A stretch of 64,000 nt of DNA from positions 62,001 through 126,000 of the forward strand of contig JANSYM010000006.1 of the NCBI GenBank assembly GCA_024742355.1, in the 5' to 3' direction. Position numbers and translations under genes: made by a program. Below the pieces are notes generated by a model. It searched no databases. It saw nothing but the letters and a program-made list of their open reading frames with translations, and was not told the origin of the DNA. This stretch comes from Hyphomonadaceae bacterium. GTDB lineage: Bacteria; Pseudomonadota; Alphaproteobacteria; Caulobacterales; Hyphomonadaceae. Shown one piece after another: positions 1-9,501 of this stretch. The stretch's first letter is position 1. Each line of letters starts with the position of its first letter.

Positions 1-122
1 TCCTTGAGTCCAAGCCCGGCCTCTTCAGCAATATCGGCCAGGGCCAGCGCGCTCCACTTTTCGGTTTCGGCCAGTTTCAGCGCGGCGCGAACGCCTTTCT
101 CGATGATCTTGCTGGCCTTCAT
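1..122 (-). CDS. TetR-like regulator, N-terminal fragment
   Basis: Only the first 40 codons lie in the window, reading off its left edge. The start is ATG at 122, which overlaps the proC stop as ATGA, so translation is probably coupled to proC. The visible peptide (starting MKASKIIEKG, then a helix and LADIAEEAGL) looks like the first helices of a TetR-type helix-turn-helix or of a COQ9-like protein that shares this fold. It is too short to choose between them. No ligand or target can be inferred. Confidence 0.6.
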   Translation of the reverse strand, partial: MKASKIIEKGVRAALKLAETEKWSALALADIAEEAGLGLK

Positions 123-922
123 TCTGTCTCCCTGGACAGCGCATTGTCACGCGCGATCGCTGCGGCGATGGCGTCTCTGAATACAGATGGCATCGCCGCG
201 TCGGACATCAAGACCTCGAGTGCCGCCTGCGTCACCCCGTTCGGCGAGGTCACGTTCTGGCGCAGCGTTGCGGCATCTTCTTCAGACGCCTCCATCAGAG
301 CGCCGGCGCCCTCCACAGTCTTGCGCGCCAGTCGCATCGCGAGCGCAGGATCAAGACCATGCGCCGCACCCGCCGCCGCCATCACTTCCGCAAGCAGGAA
401 GCCATAGGCCGGACCGCATCCGGAGACAGCAGTGGCCGCCGGTAACAGGTCTTCGCCGATTGGGCCTTCGACAGCGCCGAGCGGGGCAAGCAGGTTTTTC
501 AGCGATGCGATCGTCTCAGGCGTGGTTTCCGGCTTGGTGCAAAGAATGGTGACGCCCTTGCCGACAAGGCCCGGCGTGTTCGGCATTGCCCGGGCGACGC
601 GCGCCGTTCCGAGCTTGGCTTCGAGAGTTGCCAGTGACACACCGGCCATGACTGAGAGAACCTGCGTCTGAGGCCCGACGCGCGCGGCAATGCTCGGCGC
701 CAGGTCGCCGAAGACCTGCGGCTTCACGGCGATGACCAGCATATCAGCGGTCGCAGTTTCCGGATTGAGGCGCACATCACTGCGATCGGCCCAGGCCTGT
801 ACGGTTTCGGATGCATGCGGGTCGACAATATTGATCGCCCCGGCGAATCCCGCCTTCAGCCATCCCCCGGCCAAAGCCGAACCCATCCGGCCTGCGCCGA
901 TCAGTGTCATCTTCTGTGTCAT
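119..922 (-). CDS. proC: Pyrroline-5-carboxylate reductase
   Basis: Cytoplasmic NAD(P)H-dependent enzyme for the last step of proline synthesis (1-pyrroline-5-carboxylate to L-proline). The 267 residues match the family length. The N-terminal Rossmann motif is GAGRMGSAL at residues 9-17, with Arg where many homologues have Asn. The C-terminal family region around TSPNGVTQAAL is present. The first ATG is used; a second Met at codon 5 is possible but has no better ribosome site. It follows an unknown membrane-protein gene by 7 bases and overlaps the downstream TetR-like gene by 4 bases, so it sits in a minus-strand operon. Confidence 0.95.
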   Translation of the reverse strand: MTQKMTLIGAGRMGSALAGGWLKAGFAGAINIVDPHASETVQAWADRSDVRLNPETATADMLVIAVKPQVFGDLAPSIAARVGPQTQVLSVMAGVSLATLEAKLGTARVARAMPNTPGLVGKGVTILCTKPETTPETIASLKNLLAPLGAVEGPIGEDLLPAATAVSGCGPAYGFLLAEVMAAAGAAHGLDPALAMRLARKTVEGAGALMEASEEDAATLRQNVTSPNGVTQAALEVLMSDAAMPSVFRDAIAAAIARDNALSRETE

Positions 923-929
923 GGTTTCG

Positions 930-1436
930 CTACGTCCTGCGATATGTCTTGAGGTCTCTTGCCATTTGCGACGGCCTTAGCCCGTTTCCGCTCAGGAGTC
1001 GCTTGAAATCAGGACCATGGTCAAAATGCTGCAGCTGGCGATGATAATAGTTCACGTATTCCAGCAGTGCGAGCAACGCGGCAAAAGTCGCCACGCCCTG
1101 ATCCCATCCGCTATTGAAAATATCGGGTCGCGTCCATGCATAAAGCACGGCGCCCCCTGCGACCAAAGTCAGGATTAGCGCGAGGCCCTGGCTGACCGAG
1201 ATCACGCGCATCGCACCCGAAAGGTCGTATGACCGGTCTTCGAGCTGTTTGAGTTTGGCGCGCCAATAATATGCGCCGATGAGCAAAAGCAGCATCATCG
1301 GAATGAAGCTGACCAACGTCACCCAGCTCGGAGTCCAGCGGGCCACCATGAGCAGGATGACCGGCAATAACACGACATTGCCCGCTTCCATTTTCCAATA
1401 GCCAGAGAGGCGTCGTTTCAGACTGGCCGCAGCCAT
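930..1436 (-). CDS. Unknown integral membrane protein
   Basis: A 168-residue protein I do not recognise. About four hydrophobic segments are visible (roughly residues 20-37, 40-58, 80-102 and 112-130), with a basic N-terminus and a basic C-terminal tail ending DLKTYRRT. This suggests a small polytopic inner-membrane protein with cytoplasmic tails. It lies 11 bases after the ybjN-like gene and 7 bases before proC, so co-transcription is likely, but the neighbours do not indicate a function. Confidence 0.75.
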   Translation of the reverse strand: MAAASLKRRLSGYWKMEAGNVVLLPVILLMVARWTPSWVTLVSFIPMMLLLLIGAYYWRAKLKQLEDRSYDLSGAMRVISVSQGLALILTLVAGGAVLYAWTRPDIFNSGWDQGVATFAALLALLEYVNYYHRQLQHFDHGPDFKRLLSGNGLRPSQMARDLKTYRRT

Positions 1437-1447
1437 GGCGACAGGCC

Positions 1448-1954
1448 TTACGCTTCGCCTGCCGTTTCGAACAAGGCCGCTTCCAGCGCTTCGCGTGGGG
1501 TCTTGCCGGCCCAGATGACGAAATTGAAGGCCGGAACGAACATGTTCACAGCATCCAGCCCAGCGGCCAGAACCGCACGAATTTCGCCCACTTCCGGTTC
1601 AACCCGGTCCAGCATTGGCAAGGCATGGCGGAAGATGATCACGGCTTCGTCGGCCCAATAATCGAAGTGTCCGAGCCACAGGCGCTCATTCGCCATCATC
1701 ACCAGTTCGGCAATTGCGGCGCGGCGCGAGTCGGTTGGTTTGACGTCGAGCGTGATCGAAAAGTGCATGGCAGGTGGTTCGTTACGGTGCGCAAACATGC
1801 CGCCCATATCGCCCCATTTTGACGCGGTGATGCACTGAATCGTGTCATCTTCTTCGTCACGCTGAAAATCCCACCCCGCCTCAGTCAGGCAGCTTTCGAC
1901 AAGCTCAAGCGCGTCGCTCTCAATTGTCTGGGAACGGTCTAAGGATAGGCTCAT
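1448..1954 (-). CDS. YbjN domain-containing protein
   Basis: A 168-residue cytoplasmic protein of the YbjN type, a fold related to type III secretion chaperones and of uncertain biochemical role. Start ATG 1954 is chosen over an upstream in-frame codon at 1975 because a strong purine-rich ribosome site (GGAAGGGGGAG) precedes it. The sequence alternates acidic surface stretches (RDEEDD near residue 33) with strand-helix segments, and contains a conserved-looking MMANERLWLGHFDYW block. In alphaproteobacteria a YbjN gene next to proC is common, which supports the call. It is followed after 11 bases by the unknown membrane-protein gene. Confidence 0.8.
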   Translation of the reverse strand: MSLSLDRSQTIESDALELVESCLTEAGWDFQRDEEDDTIQCITASKWGDMGGMFAHRNEPPAMHFSITLDVKPTDSRRAAIAELVMMANERLWLGHFDYWADEAVIIFRHALPMLDRVEPEVGEIRAVLAAGLDAVNMFVPAFNFVIWAGKTPREALEAALFETAGEA

Positions 1955-2056
1955 GGGCTCCCCCTTCCGAATCATTCAGGCCTTCTTGCCTTGGGGTCAG
2001 GCTAACCATGCCCGACTCAGCGCGCAAGAGTCTTGGTTAAAAAGCAGTGGAAAGCC

Positions 2057-2293
2057 CTATTTCTCTAGCTTCTCAAGCCGTTTTTCGAGCGCTTCAACAC
2101 GCTCCAGCGCCTGCACCGCAATCGCCTTCAAAGCTTCGATTTCGTCACGGCTGGCGAGGTCCATATCGGCAATCATCGCGCGCACGCGAGACTGGCCGGC
2201 GGTCTTCATCTCTTCACCGGCGGCGCGGGCAGCGCCCATGGCCCCGGTCATCAATCCAGCAAGATCATCCATCATCGGGCTTTTGGCAGACAT
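2057..2293 (-). CDS. ubiK: Accessory factor UbiK family (YqiC-like)
   Basis: A 78-residue protein of the BMFP/YqiC family, whose characterised member UbiK assists the ubiquinone-biosynthesis Ubi complex and interacts with lipids. The N-terminal half is an amphipathic helix region (DDLAGLMTGAMGAARAAGEE); the C-terminal half is a short coiled coil ending ALEKRLEKLEK, which mediates trimerisation in relatives. Start ATG 2293 is chosen over upstream in-frame codons because it gives the family length. It is divergent from lgt, the usual arrangement in alphaproteobacteria. Confidence 0.85.
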   Translation of the reverse strand: MSAKSPMMDDLAGLMTGAMGAARAAGEEMKTAGQSRVRAMIADMDLASRDEIEALKAIAVQALERVEALEKRLEKLEK

Positions 2294-2379
2294 GTGGCGG
2301 ACTCCTATACGCGTCTTGAACCTGTATCCATTTGTGCCTAGCAGATGGGAACACAAAAGCCGACAGGAAAGACCGCCGC

Positions 2380-3336
2380 ATGAGTCTTCTCGCTCTTACC
2401 GCGCAACAAGCAGCCATGAGCTTCCCGGAAATGTCTCCGGCGATCTTCCAGATTGATCTCGGTTTTGTCGGCCTCGGCAAGTTTCCGATCCGCTGGTACG
2501 CGCTCGCCTATATTGGCGGCCTGATCATTGGCTGGCGCTATGCGCTCGCTCTGGTCAATCGCTCGGCCCTGTGGGGCGGCACCAGCCCGGCGACGCGGGA
2601 CGATATCGATGACCTGCTCTTTTACGTAACCCTGGGCGTCATACTCGGCGGACGGATCGGCTACATCCTGTTCTACCAGCTGCCGTATCAGTGGAAAGAT
2701 ACGATGGCAGACCCGGTCAGCCTGCTGCGCATCTGGGAAGGGGGAATGAGCTTCCATGGCGGTTTGTTGGGCGTCGCCGTCGCCATTTGGTGGATTGCGA
2801 GACAACGCAATGTGCAATTGCTCTCGATCGGTGACATTGCCGGTGTGGTGACACCGATCGGGCTGTTTCTGGGGCGGATGGCGAACTTCATCAATGCCGA
2901 GCTTTACGGTCGCCCGGTTCCTGAAGGCAGCACCTGGGGTATGATCTTTCCGGAAGACCGCATTCCCGGCTCGACGCCGCCGGCATACAATTGGAGCACC
3001 GGCGAATGGGCGTATCGCGGTGACGAAGTCGCGCGTTATCCGAGCCAGGTCTATGAAGCCGTGCTCGAAGGCCTGATTCCGGCGATCATACTCTCCATCA
3101 TGGTCTGGCGGTTCAAAGCGCTGCAGCGTCCTGGACTGATCGCGGGCCTATTTCTGCTGTTTTACGCCTTTGGCCGAACGCTGGCTGAACAATATCGCGA
3201 GCCAGACAGTTTCACCTGGAACGTGCTTCCCGACTGGATCACCATGGGGCAGATCCTGTCGCTTCCCATGTGGTTTGGCGGCGCCTGGCTGGTCTGGAAC
3301 GCGCTCAAGAAGGCGGGCGTGACGTCCAAGGCGTGA
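2380..3336 (+). CDS. lgt: Prolipoprotein diacylglyceryl transferase
   Basis: Inner-membrane enzyme that transfers diacylglycerol from phosphatidylglycerol to the lipobox cysteine of prolipoproteins, the first step of lipoprotein maturation. The 318-residue product has multiple transmembrane helices, the early FPIRWYALAYIGG segment, the SFHGGLLG block and the Lgt signature as GRMANFINAELYGRP. ATG 2380 is preceded by AGGAAAG, favouring it over ATG 2332. The stop overlaps the GTG start of the next gene. The many lipoproteins encoded in this window (LptE, OmpA-type, GH5, DUF3576 and others) would be its substrates. Confidence 0.97.
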   Translation: MSLLALTAQQAAMSFPEMSPAIFQIDLGFVGLGKFPIRWYALAYIGGLIIGWRYALALVNRSALWGGTSPATRDDIDDLLFYVTLGVILGGRIGYILFYQLPYQWKDTMADPVSLLRIWEGGMSFHGGLLGVAVAIWWIARQRNVQLLSIGDIAGVVTPIGLFLGRMANFINAELYGRPVPEGSTWGMIFPEDRIPGSTPPAYNWSTGEWAYRGDEVARYPSQVYEAVLEGLIPAIILSIMVWRFKALQRPGLIAGLFLLFYAFGRTLAEQYREPDSFTWNVLPDWITMGQILSLPMWFGGAWLVWNALKKAGVTSKA

Positions 3337-4385
3337 GCACGCTCATCGATCGCCTCACCGCAATGATCCAGACGAGCGGACCGATATCGGTTGCCGCTTA
3401 CATGGACCTTTGCCTGCATGACCGCAGGCATGGCTATTACGCCACCCGGCCCGGCCTGGGTCGTGACTTCATCACAGCTCCTGAAATCAGCCAGATCTTC
3501 GGCGAACTGCTGGGACTCTGGGCGGCGCACGAATGGCAGCAGCTGGGTGCTCCGGGGAGGTTCAACCTGATCGAGATCGGCCCCGGTCGCGGCACCTTGA
3601 TGACTGACGCCTTGCGCGCCGCGGCATCCGTACCCGGATTTGCCGAGGCGGCGCAGCTGCATTTCATCGAGCCAAGTCCGGTCCTGCGCGCGCAGCTGGC
3701 CAGCAAATTCGAGAGCCATGCGCCGGTGTTTCTGGACCGCCTGGAACAGGCCCCGACCGATAAGCCCTTGCTCATTCTCGCCAATGAATGGCTCGATTGT
3801 CTGCCCGTGCAGCAATATGTTCGCGTCGGTGAGGCCTGGCATGAGCGCGTGATCGGCCTGGACGATCGAGGCGGTCTCACCTTCGGCTTGAGCGACGCGC
3901 CAGCGGCCTTCGTGCCTGAGGTATCGGGCGAACAGGACGCGGTTGAGCTCCAACCTGGCCTCAAAACGCTGGTCGAAACCCTGGATGAACTGTTGCGAAA
4001 GACACGCGGCCGCGCGCTCCTGATCGATTATGGCCTCGCAACCGGAACGCCTGGTGACACGTTGCGGTCCTATCAGGATGGCGCACAGATCAGCCCGCTG
4101 GCTGCGCCTGGGGCCAGCGACCTGACCTGCGATGTCGACTTTGGGCGCCTCAGTCGCCTCGCCCTTGCGCAAGGCCTCGCCTGCAGCGGCCCGGTCTCGC
4201 AGAGCCAGTTCCTGATCACTCTCGGCGCCGAGGCCCGCCTCAATCAGCTGGCCCGGCAACACCCAGACCAGGCCGAAGACCTCTATGCGGGCGTTAAGCG
4301 GCTGGTCGATCCAGCCGAGATGGGCACGCGTTTTCAGGCTATATGTGTGTCCTCACCTGACCTCGCGTCGCCTGCGGCATTTTAG
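3333..4385 (+). CDS. Class I SAM-dependent methyltransferase, MidA/NDUFAF7 family
   Basis: A 350-residue homologue of mitochondrial NDUFAF7 (MidA), an arginine methyltransferase that acts on a complex I subunit in eukaryotes; the bacterial substrate is unproven. The SAM-binding loop is IEIGPGRGTL, preceded by the family N-terminal block around HDRRHGYYA. The ANEWLDCLPVQQY motif corresponds to the family NE(F/W)xDxLP motif. The start is GTG 3333, overlapping the lgt stop as GTGA, which indicates translational coupling. An upstream in-frame codon at 3270 lies inside lgt and is unlikely. Confidence 0.9.
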   Translation: MSTLIDRLTAMIQTSGPISVAAYMDLCLHDRRHGYYATRPGLGRDFITAPEISQIFGELLGLWAAHEWQQLGAPGRFNLIEIGPGRGTLMTDALRAAASVPGFAEAAQLHFIEPSPVLRAQLASKFESHAPVFLDRLEQAPTDKPLLILANEWLDCLPVQQYVRVGEAWHERVIGLDDRGGLTFGLSDAPAAFVPEVSGEQDAVELQPGLKTLVETLDELLRKTRGRALLIDYGLATGTPGDTLRSYQDGAQISPLAAPGASDLTCDVDFGRLSRLALAQGLACSGPVSQSQFLITLGAEARLNQLARQHPDQAEDLYAGVKRLVDPAEMGTRFQAICVSSPDLASPAAF

Positions 4386-4504
4386 AATGCGCTTACAAAA
4401 AGCACGCGCTATATTGACCTTCACGTTAAGGTAAGCCTTGTGTTTCTTGAGCGTCCTGCTACCTGCGGGGCAACGAAAAACCAAGCCAACTCTGGGAGTC
4501 GCCG

Positions 4505-5251
4505 ATGAAGGTCCTCGTGCCTGTCAAACGGGTCATCGACTACAACGTAAAGGTCCGCGTAAAATCGGACCAGACCGGTGTCGATCTGGCCAATGTCAAA
4601 ATGTCCATGAACCCATTCGACGAGATTTCTGTCGAAGAAGCCGTCCGCATGAAAGAGGCCGGAACCGCGACCGAAGTGATCGCTGTTTCTATCGGGCCTC
4701 AGCAGGCACAGGAAACCATCCGCACCGCGCTCGCCATGGGCGCAGATCGCGGCATCCTGATCAAATCCGATGATGATGTGGAGCCTCTGGGCGTGGCCAA
4801 ATTGCTGGCCAAAGTCGTCGAGGAAGAGAGCCCGGATCTGGTCATCCTGGGCAAGCAGGCGATTGACGATGACAGCAACCAGACCGGCCAGATGCTGGGC
4901 GCGCTGCTTGGCTGGCCACAAGGCACCTTTGCTTCGGAAGTGAAAGCCGAAGGCGGCAAGGTCAGCGTCACCCGTGAGGTTGATGGCGGCCTGCAGACCG
5001 TGTCTCTCGATGGCCCGGCCATCGTCACCACTGACCTGCGCCTGAACGAGCCGCGCTATGCGTCTCTGCCAAACATCATGAAGGCCAAGAAAAAGCCGAT
5101 CGATATGAAAGAGCCAGGCGATTATGGCGTCGATATCTCGCCGCGCCTGACCGTGGTCAAAGTTACCGAGCCGCCTGTGCGCGAAGCTGGTGAGAAAGTC
5201 GAAGACGTCGCCACGCTGGTCGAAAAACTCAAATCTGCGGGAGCTGTATAA
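4505..5251 (+). CDS. etfB: Electron transfer flavoprotein subunit beta
   Basis: Beta subunit of the soluble ETF heterodimer, which takes electrons from acyl-CoA dehydrogenases and passes them to ETF:ubiquinone oxidoreductase. The 248-residue protein begins [14 protein letters not shown], has the family [12 protein letters not shown] region, the nucleotide-binding [17 protein letters not shown] segment and the EtfB signature near [21 protein letters not shown] sits six bases before ATG 4505. Its stop overlaps the etfA start as TAATG, giving coupled equimolar expression. The likely partners are the two acyl-CoA dehydrogenases at 23.4-26.5 kb. Confidence 0.97.
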   Translation: MKVLVPVKRVIDYNVKVRVKSDQTGVDLANVKMSMNPFDEISVEEAVRMKEAGTATEVIAVSIGPQQAQETIRTALAMGADRGILIKSDDDVEPLGVAKLLAKVVEEESPDLVILGKQAIDDDSNQTGQMLGALLGWPQGTFASEVKAEGGKVSVTREVDGGLQTVSLDGPAIVTTDLRLNEPRYASLPNIMKAKKKPIDMKEPGDYGVDISPRLTVVKVTEPPVREAGEKVEDVATLVEKLKSAGAV

Positions 5252-6180
5252 TGGCTGTTCTTGTAATTGCTGATCACGATAACGCGTCCCTGAGCGACGC
5301 CACGGCAAAGACCGTTAGCGCGGCGAAGACCTTTGGCGGCGACGTCGATGTTCTGGTCGCTGGCAAAGGCGCCGGCGATGTCGCGGCGGCTGCCGCCGGC
5401 ATCGATGGTGTTCGCAAGGTTCTGCACGCCGATGGCGACGCTTATGAAAAGCAGCTCGCCGAAGCGATGGAAGCGCTGATCGTTCCCCTGATGGATGGCT
5501 ATGACGCCCTGTTCGCGCCCGCCACAACCATGGGCAAGAACGTCACCCCGCGCATCGCCGCCAAGCTCGACGTGATGCAACTGTCCGACATTATCGGCAT
5601 TGAAGGTCAGGACACATTTGTCCGCCCGATCTATGCCGGTAACGCGATCATGACGGTGAAATCTGCCGATGCGAAGAAAGTCGTCACCGTTCGCGGGACG
5701 GCCTTTGAAGCGGCTGGTTCCGGTGGTTCTGCGGCCGTCGAAGCCGTTGACGCCCCTGCCGGGCCATTCAAGTCAGCCTTCGTGTCTGAAGAAATTGTCG
5801 AAAGCGATCGTCCGGAACTCACCGCGGCCAAGCGGATCGTCTCTGGCGGCCGGGCCCTCGGCTCTGCCGAGGAGTTCGAGCGTCTGATGAACCCGCTGGC
5901 TGACAAGCTCGGCGCCGCAGTTGGCGCTTCGCGGGCGGCAGTCGATGCGGGCTATGCGCCAAACGATTACCAGGTCGGCCAGACCGGTAAGATCGTGGCA
6001 CCGGAACTGTACATCGCGGTCGGCATTTCAGGTGCGATCCAGCACCTCGCCGGCATGAAGGACTCCAAGATCATTGTTGCCATCAACAAGGACGAGGAAG
6101 CCCCGATCTTCCAGGTTGCCGATTATGGTCTGGTCGCAGACCTGTTTAACGCAGTTCCGGAACTGACCGACGCGCTATAG
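5251..6180 (+). CDS. etfA: Electron transfer flavoprotein subunit alpha
   Basis: Alpha subunit of ETF, carrying most of the FAD site. The 309-residue protein has an N-terminal Rossmann-like domain and a C-terminal FAD domain with the expected [27 protein letters not shown] and [13 protein letters not shown] segments and the late [10 protein letters not shown] motif. It starts inside the etfB stop (TAATG) and is followed 20 bases later by an intrinsic terminator, so etfBA is a two-gene operon. Confidence 0.97.
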   Translation: MAVLVIADHDNASLSDATAKTVSAAKTFGGDVDVLVAGKGAGDVAAAAAGIDGVRKVLHADGDAYEKQLAEAMEALIVPLMDGYDALFAPATTMGKNVTPRIAAKLDVMQLSDIIGIEGQDTFVRPIYAGNAIMTVKSADAKKVVTVRGTAFEAAGSGGSAAVEAVDAPAGPFKSAFVSEEIVESDRPELTAAKRIVSGGRALGSAEEFERLMNPLADKLGAAVGASRAAVDAGYAPNDYQVGQTGKIVAPELYIAVGISGAIQHLAGMKDSKIIVAINKDEEAPIFQVADYGLVADLFNAVPELTDAL

Positions 6181-6200
6181 GCGATACGAAACTCGAATTG

Positions 6201-6231
6201 AAAAACCCCGGTCAATCTGGCCGGGGTTTTT
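6201..6231 (+). terminator. Intrinsic terminator after etfBA
   Basis: Inverted repeat CCCCGG (6206-6211) / CCGGGG (6221-6226) with a nine-base loop, extended by an A tract before and a T tract after it. The symmetrical A and T tracts would let it act on both strands, but only etfA lies upstream. Confidence 0.9.
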
Positions 6232-6275
6232 CTTTGCCGCGAACGCGATAGTCTATCCCAAGCAGGGGGAGCATC

Positions 6276-6995
6276 ATGCGCGAGACGATTGCCAGACATC
6301 TGGACCATGACCCGCACTTCGAATGGCGGGGTCAGAGCGTTTCGCGGATCGAGAACCTGTCTGACATCGTGTTCGCCCTGGCGCTGGGCATGTTGCTGCT
6401 CACCGGAGCGCCGCCGCAGACCTTTTCGGAACTCGTACATTTCCTGATTTCGATCATTCCGGTGACCGCGAGCTTCGTCATTCTGGTCCTGATCTGGAAC
6501 GCGCATTTCGTTTTTTTCCGGCGCTATGCGTTGGCCGACAACACGATTGTGGTGATCAATTCCATCCTGTTGCTGATGGTTCTGTTCACAGCCTACCCGC
6601 TCCGATTCATTTTCGATGGCCTGTTCTGGTACATCTATGGGGCCATCTCCGGCGACTATACCCAGCTGCTTGTTAAGGAGATGGATCTGATCAACTCCGC
6701 TCGCAGCATGGCCTTCTTCGGGGCGGGCTATTCGGTGATCTACGGCTTGATGAGCGAGATGTATGCTCATGCCGCGCGCAAAGCGGAGGCAATTGGCTTG
6801 TCGACGAAAGAGATCTTGCTGACCCGGCGATCTGTCTGGCGCTTCCGCGGGGAAGTGATGATCGGTATCATCGTCGCGCTCAGTGCCTGGTTGTCACCGC
6901 TCGGGCCGTTTGCCGGGTTCCTGATGGTCCTTAACTGGCCGGCGGCTTATTTCGTCCGCGCCTGGGTCAGGGATGAGGCAGACGCGGCTGCTTAA
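6276..6995 (+). CDS. TMEM175/DUF1211 family membrane protein
   Basis: A 239-residue polytopic membrane protein. The first helix carries RIENLSDIVFALALGMLL, matching the R-(I/L)-E-x-(F/L)-S-D-x-x-F-A signature of TMEM175-type potassium channels. Several further hydrophobic segments follow. The family suggests K+ permeation, though ion selectivity in bacteria has been tested only for a few members. GGGGGAG precedes ATG 6276. It is monocistronic, after the etf terminator and convergent with yjbQ. Confidence 0.8.
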   Translation: MRETIARHLDHDPHFEWRGQSVSRIENLSDIVFALALGMLLLTGAPPQTFSELVHFLISIIPVTASFVILVLIWNAHFVFFRRYALADNTIVVINSILLLMVLFTAYPLRFIFDGLFWYIYGAISGDYTQLLVKEMDLINSARSMAFFGAGYSVIYGLMSEMYAHAARKAEAIGLSTKEILLTRRSVWRFRGEVMIGIIVALSAWLSPLGPFAGFLMVLNWPAAYFVRAWVRDEADAAA

Positions 6996-7031
6996 GCGAT
7001 GCCCGAGGCCTGATCGTCGTCCGGGACCGAC

Positions 7032-7451
7032 CTATTGAACCAAGTGCGCCACGACACGCCGCGTATGGGCTTGGGCGCGGTGTTCGAACAGATAAATGCC
7101 CTGCCAGGTTCCCAGCAAGATGCGGCCATCCGCGATCGGAATGGATAGAGAGGTTTGCGTCAACGCTGCCTTGATATGTGCCGGCATATCATCGGGCCCT
7201 TCGGCACGATGGTGCAGATAGGCCATGGACGGGTCGTTCGCATCAGGCACAAGGCGCTTGAAAAAGGCATTGAGGTCACGTTGCACATCGGGATCTGCAT
7301 TCTCCTGAATCACCAGCGAGCACGATGTATGCTGGCAAAACAGGGTCAGCAATCCACGTTCGGTGGCCTCGCAGCGAACAAAGGCGTCGACATCAGCGGT
7401 AAATTCGTACAGCCCCTGCCCTTGCGTGGAGAGCTCGAACGTCGTCTGCAT
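7032..7451 (-). CDS. YjbQ family protein (UPF0047)
   Basis: A 139-residue protein of the YjbQ/UPF0047 family, some members of which have weak thiamine-phosphate synthase activity; the main role is unsettled. Family motifs are complete: FCQHTSCSLVIQENADPDV, HHRAEGPDDMPAHIK and LLGTWQGIYLFEHR. Start ATG 7451 is preceded by GGAGGATAAG, much better than an in-frame codon at 7472. It lies just downstream of the rpoD terminator on the same strand, so it needs either read-through or a promoter in the short gap. Confidence 0.9.
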   Translation of the reverse strand: MQTTFELSTQGQGLYEFTADVDAFVRCEATERGLLTLFCQHTSCSLVIQENADPDVQRDLNAFFKRLVPDANDPSMAYLHHRAEGPDDMPAHIKAALTQTSLSIPIADGRILLGTWQGIYLFEHRAQAHTRRVVAHLVQ

Positions 7452-7470
7452 CTTATCCTCCGGATGATAC

Positions 7471-7496
7471 AAAAAGAGCGGCTCGAAAGCCGCTCT
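7471..7496 (-). terminator. Intrinsic terminator after rpoD
   Basis: Stem AGAGCGGC (7475-7482) / GCCGCTCT (7489-7496) with loop TCGAAA. Read on the minus strand it is followed by five T residues (7475-7471). It begins 8 bases after the rpoD stop and ends 20 bases before the yjbQ start. Confidence 0.88.
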
Positions 7497-7503
7497 CTTG
7501 AGA

Positions 7504-9438
7504 TTAAGTATCCAGGAAGCTGCGCAGCTTCCGCGACCGGCTCGGATGTTTCAGCTTGCGAAGCGCCTTTGCCTCGATCTGGCGGATCCGTTCGCGGGTG
7601 ACCGAGAATTGCTGGCCGACTTCTTCCAGCGTGTGGTCGGTATTCATGCCGATGCCGAAACGCATGCGCAGAACCCGCTCTTCACGCGGTGTGAGCGAGG
7701 CGAGCACCCGCGTCGTGGTTTCGCGCAGGTTGGACTGGATCGCCGCGTCGACCGGCAGCAGGGCCGCCTTGTCCTCGATGAAGTCGCCGAGATTTGAATC
7801 CTCGTCATCGCCAATCGGGGTTTCAAGCGAGATCGGTTCTTTTGCGATCTTCAGGACCTTGCGGATCTTTTCCAGCGGCAAGCCAAGCTTTTCCGCCAGC
7901 TCTTCCGGGGTCGGCTCGCGGCCAATCTCGTGCAGCATCTGGCGCTGTGAGCGGACAATCTTGTTGATCGTCTCGATCATGTGCACCGGAATACGGATGG
8001 TGCGAGCCTGGTCAGCAATTGAACGCGTGATCGCCTGGCGAATCCACCAGGTCGCATAGGTCGAGAACTTGTAGCCGCGGCGATATTCAAACTTATCCAC
8101 CGCCTTCATCAGACCGATATTGCCTTCCTGGATCAGATCGAGGAATTGCAGGCCGCGATTTGTGTATTTCTTGGCGATCGAGATGACCAGACGAAGGTTG
8201 GCCTCGACCATTTCCTTCTTGGCAATCCGGGCCTCGCGCTCACCTTTCTGAACGCGCTGGACAATCTTGCGATAGTCATCAATCGGAATGCCGATTTCCT
8301 GGGCCACCATCTGAATTTCGCCCCGAATGGACTCGATTTTTTCAGCTTCGCGCTCGGTGAAGCGTTCCCACTTTTTCGACAGGGCCGACATTTCCTCGAC
8401 CCATTTTGGATCAAGCTCGCGGCCAAAATAGTTCTTCAGGAATTCCGAGCGCGGAACGCCATGCGCATCGGCGAGACGCATCAGCTGGCCCTCAAGGCCC
8501 ATCAGCTTCTTGTTGATCGCATAAAGCTGCTCAACCAGCGCTTCAATCCGCGCATTGTTGATGTGCATGGTCTTCAGCGAATCGACAATATTGGCCGAAA
8601 TGCCGTCATAGTTTTCCTGGTCTTTCGGCGTCAGGCCTTTGCCTTCCATCCGGCGACCCACCAGCTTTTCCTGCAGCTTGCGGAACTTGGCAAAGCCTGT
8701 GGCCATCTCATCGAGCTTTTCCAGCACGCCGTCACGAAGTTCGGCTTCCATGCCGGACATGGACATGGCGGCGCCTTCTTCCTCATCCTCGCGTTCTTCG
8801 CGGGCATGGCGCTCTTCAACGGTTTCGTTCTCGCGCGCTTCGGCTTCTTCCTCGTCGAGCTCTTCTTCCTCAGGCGGCGGGTTTTCCGCGCCATAAGTGG
8901 CTTCGAGATCAATCAGGTCACGCAGGAGAATACGCTCATTCACCAGCTCGTCGCGCCAGACCATCATCGCTTCGAAGGTCAGTGGCGATTCACACAAACC
9001 GCGGATCATCGCGTCGCGGCCAGCCTCGATGCGCTTGGCGATGGCAATCTCGCCTTCGCGGGAAAGCAGCTCAACGGCGCCCATTTCGCGCAGATACATG
9101 CGCACCGGATCATCGGTCCGGTCAGAGCCACGGGCATTGCCCTTCTTGGTCACTGCGCCGGTCGTGCCGGTGGTTGCAACCGCAGTCGACTTCGCCGCCG
9201 CTTCGCCTTCTTCCTCATTGTCGACAACCGTGATGCCCTGCTCGGACAGCATCGCCATCGTATCTTCGATGCGATCAGAGGAAAGCTCATCCTCTGGCAG
9301 AATCTTGTTCAGCTGCTCAAGCGTGACATAGCCCTTGGCTTTGGCATCCTTGAGGAATTTTTTGACTTTGGTGTCGCTGAGGTCGAGGACCGGACGGTCG
9401 TCGCCTTCTTCGAGTACTTCCGCTTTGGCTTTCGCCAT
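7504..9438 (-). CDS. rpoD: RNA polymerase primary sigma factor RpoD
   Basis: Housekeeping sigma-70. At 644 residues it is a typical alphaproteobacterial RpoD. Visible are region 1.1 ([23 protein letters not shown]), region 1.2 ([10 protein letters not shown]), an acidic non-conserved insertion rich in Glu near residues 180-220, region 2 with [18 protein letters not shown] and [13 protein letters not shown], region 3 ([13 protein letters not shown]) and region 4 with [17 protein letters not shown]. It follows dnaG on the minus strand by a 63-base gap, the classic dnaG-rpoD order, and ends at a strong terminator. Confidence 0.98.
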   Translation of the reverse strand: MAKAKAEVLEEGDDRPVLDLSDTKVKKFLKDAKAKGYVTLEQLNKILPEDELSSDRIEDTMAMLSEQGITVVDNEEEGEAAAKSTAVATTGTTGAVTKKGNARGSDRTDDPVRMYLREMGAVELLSREGEIAIAKRIEAGRDAMIRGLCESPLTFEAMMVWRDELVNERILLRDLIDLEATYGAENPPPEEEELDEEEAEARENETVEERHAREEREDEEEGAAMSMSGMEAELRDGVLEKLDEMATGFAKFRKLQEKLVGRRMEGKGLTPKDQENYDGISANIVDSLKTMHINNARIEALVEQLYAINKKLMGLEGQLMRLADAHGVPRSEFLKNYFGRELDPKWVEEMSALSKKWERFTEREAEKIESIRGEIQMVAQEIGIPIDDYRKIVQRVQKGEREARIAKKEMVEANLRLVISIAKKYTNRGLQFLDLIQEGNIGLMKAVDKFEYRRGYKFSTYATWWIRQAITRSIADQARTIRIPVHMIETINKIVRSQRQMLHEIGREPTPEELAEKLGLPLEKIRKVLKIAKEPISLETPIGDDEDSNLGDFIEDKAALLPVDAAIQSNLRETTTRVLASLTPREERVLRMRFGIGMNTDHTLEEVGQQFSVTRERIRQIEAKALRKLKHPSRSRKLRSFLDT

Positions 9439-9501
9439 GTATTGCTCCTGTCCGCTGCGAGCCGCATCGCAGCATACACTTTTTATCCCGTTAAAGCCCG
9501 A

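Noticed and set aside
3162-4262. Minus-strand open frame of 366 codons opposite the MidA-like gene
   Set aside because: Antisense shadow; composition is Gln/Arg-rich without domains, and the plus-strand gene is well supported.
4386-4504. Weak inverted pattern around TTGACCTTCACGTTAAGGTAA before etfB
   Set aside because: Only six of eight positions match between arms and it does not fit the LiuR-like box, so I do not call it an operator.
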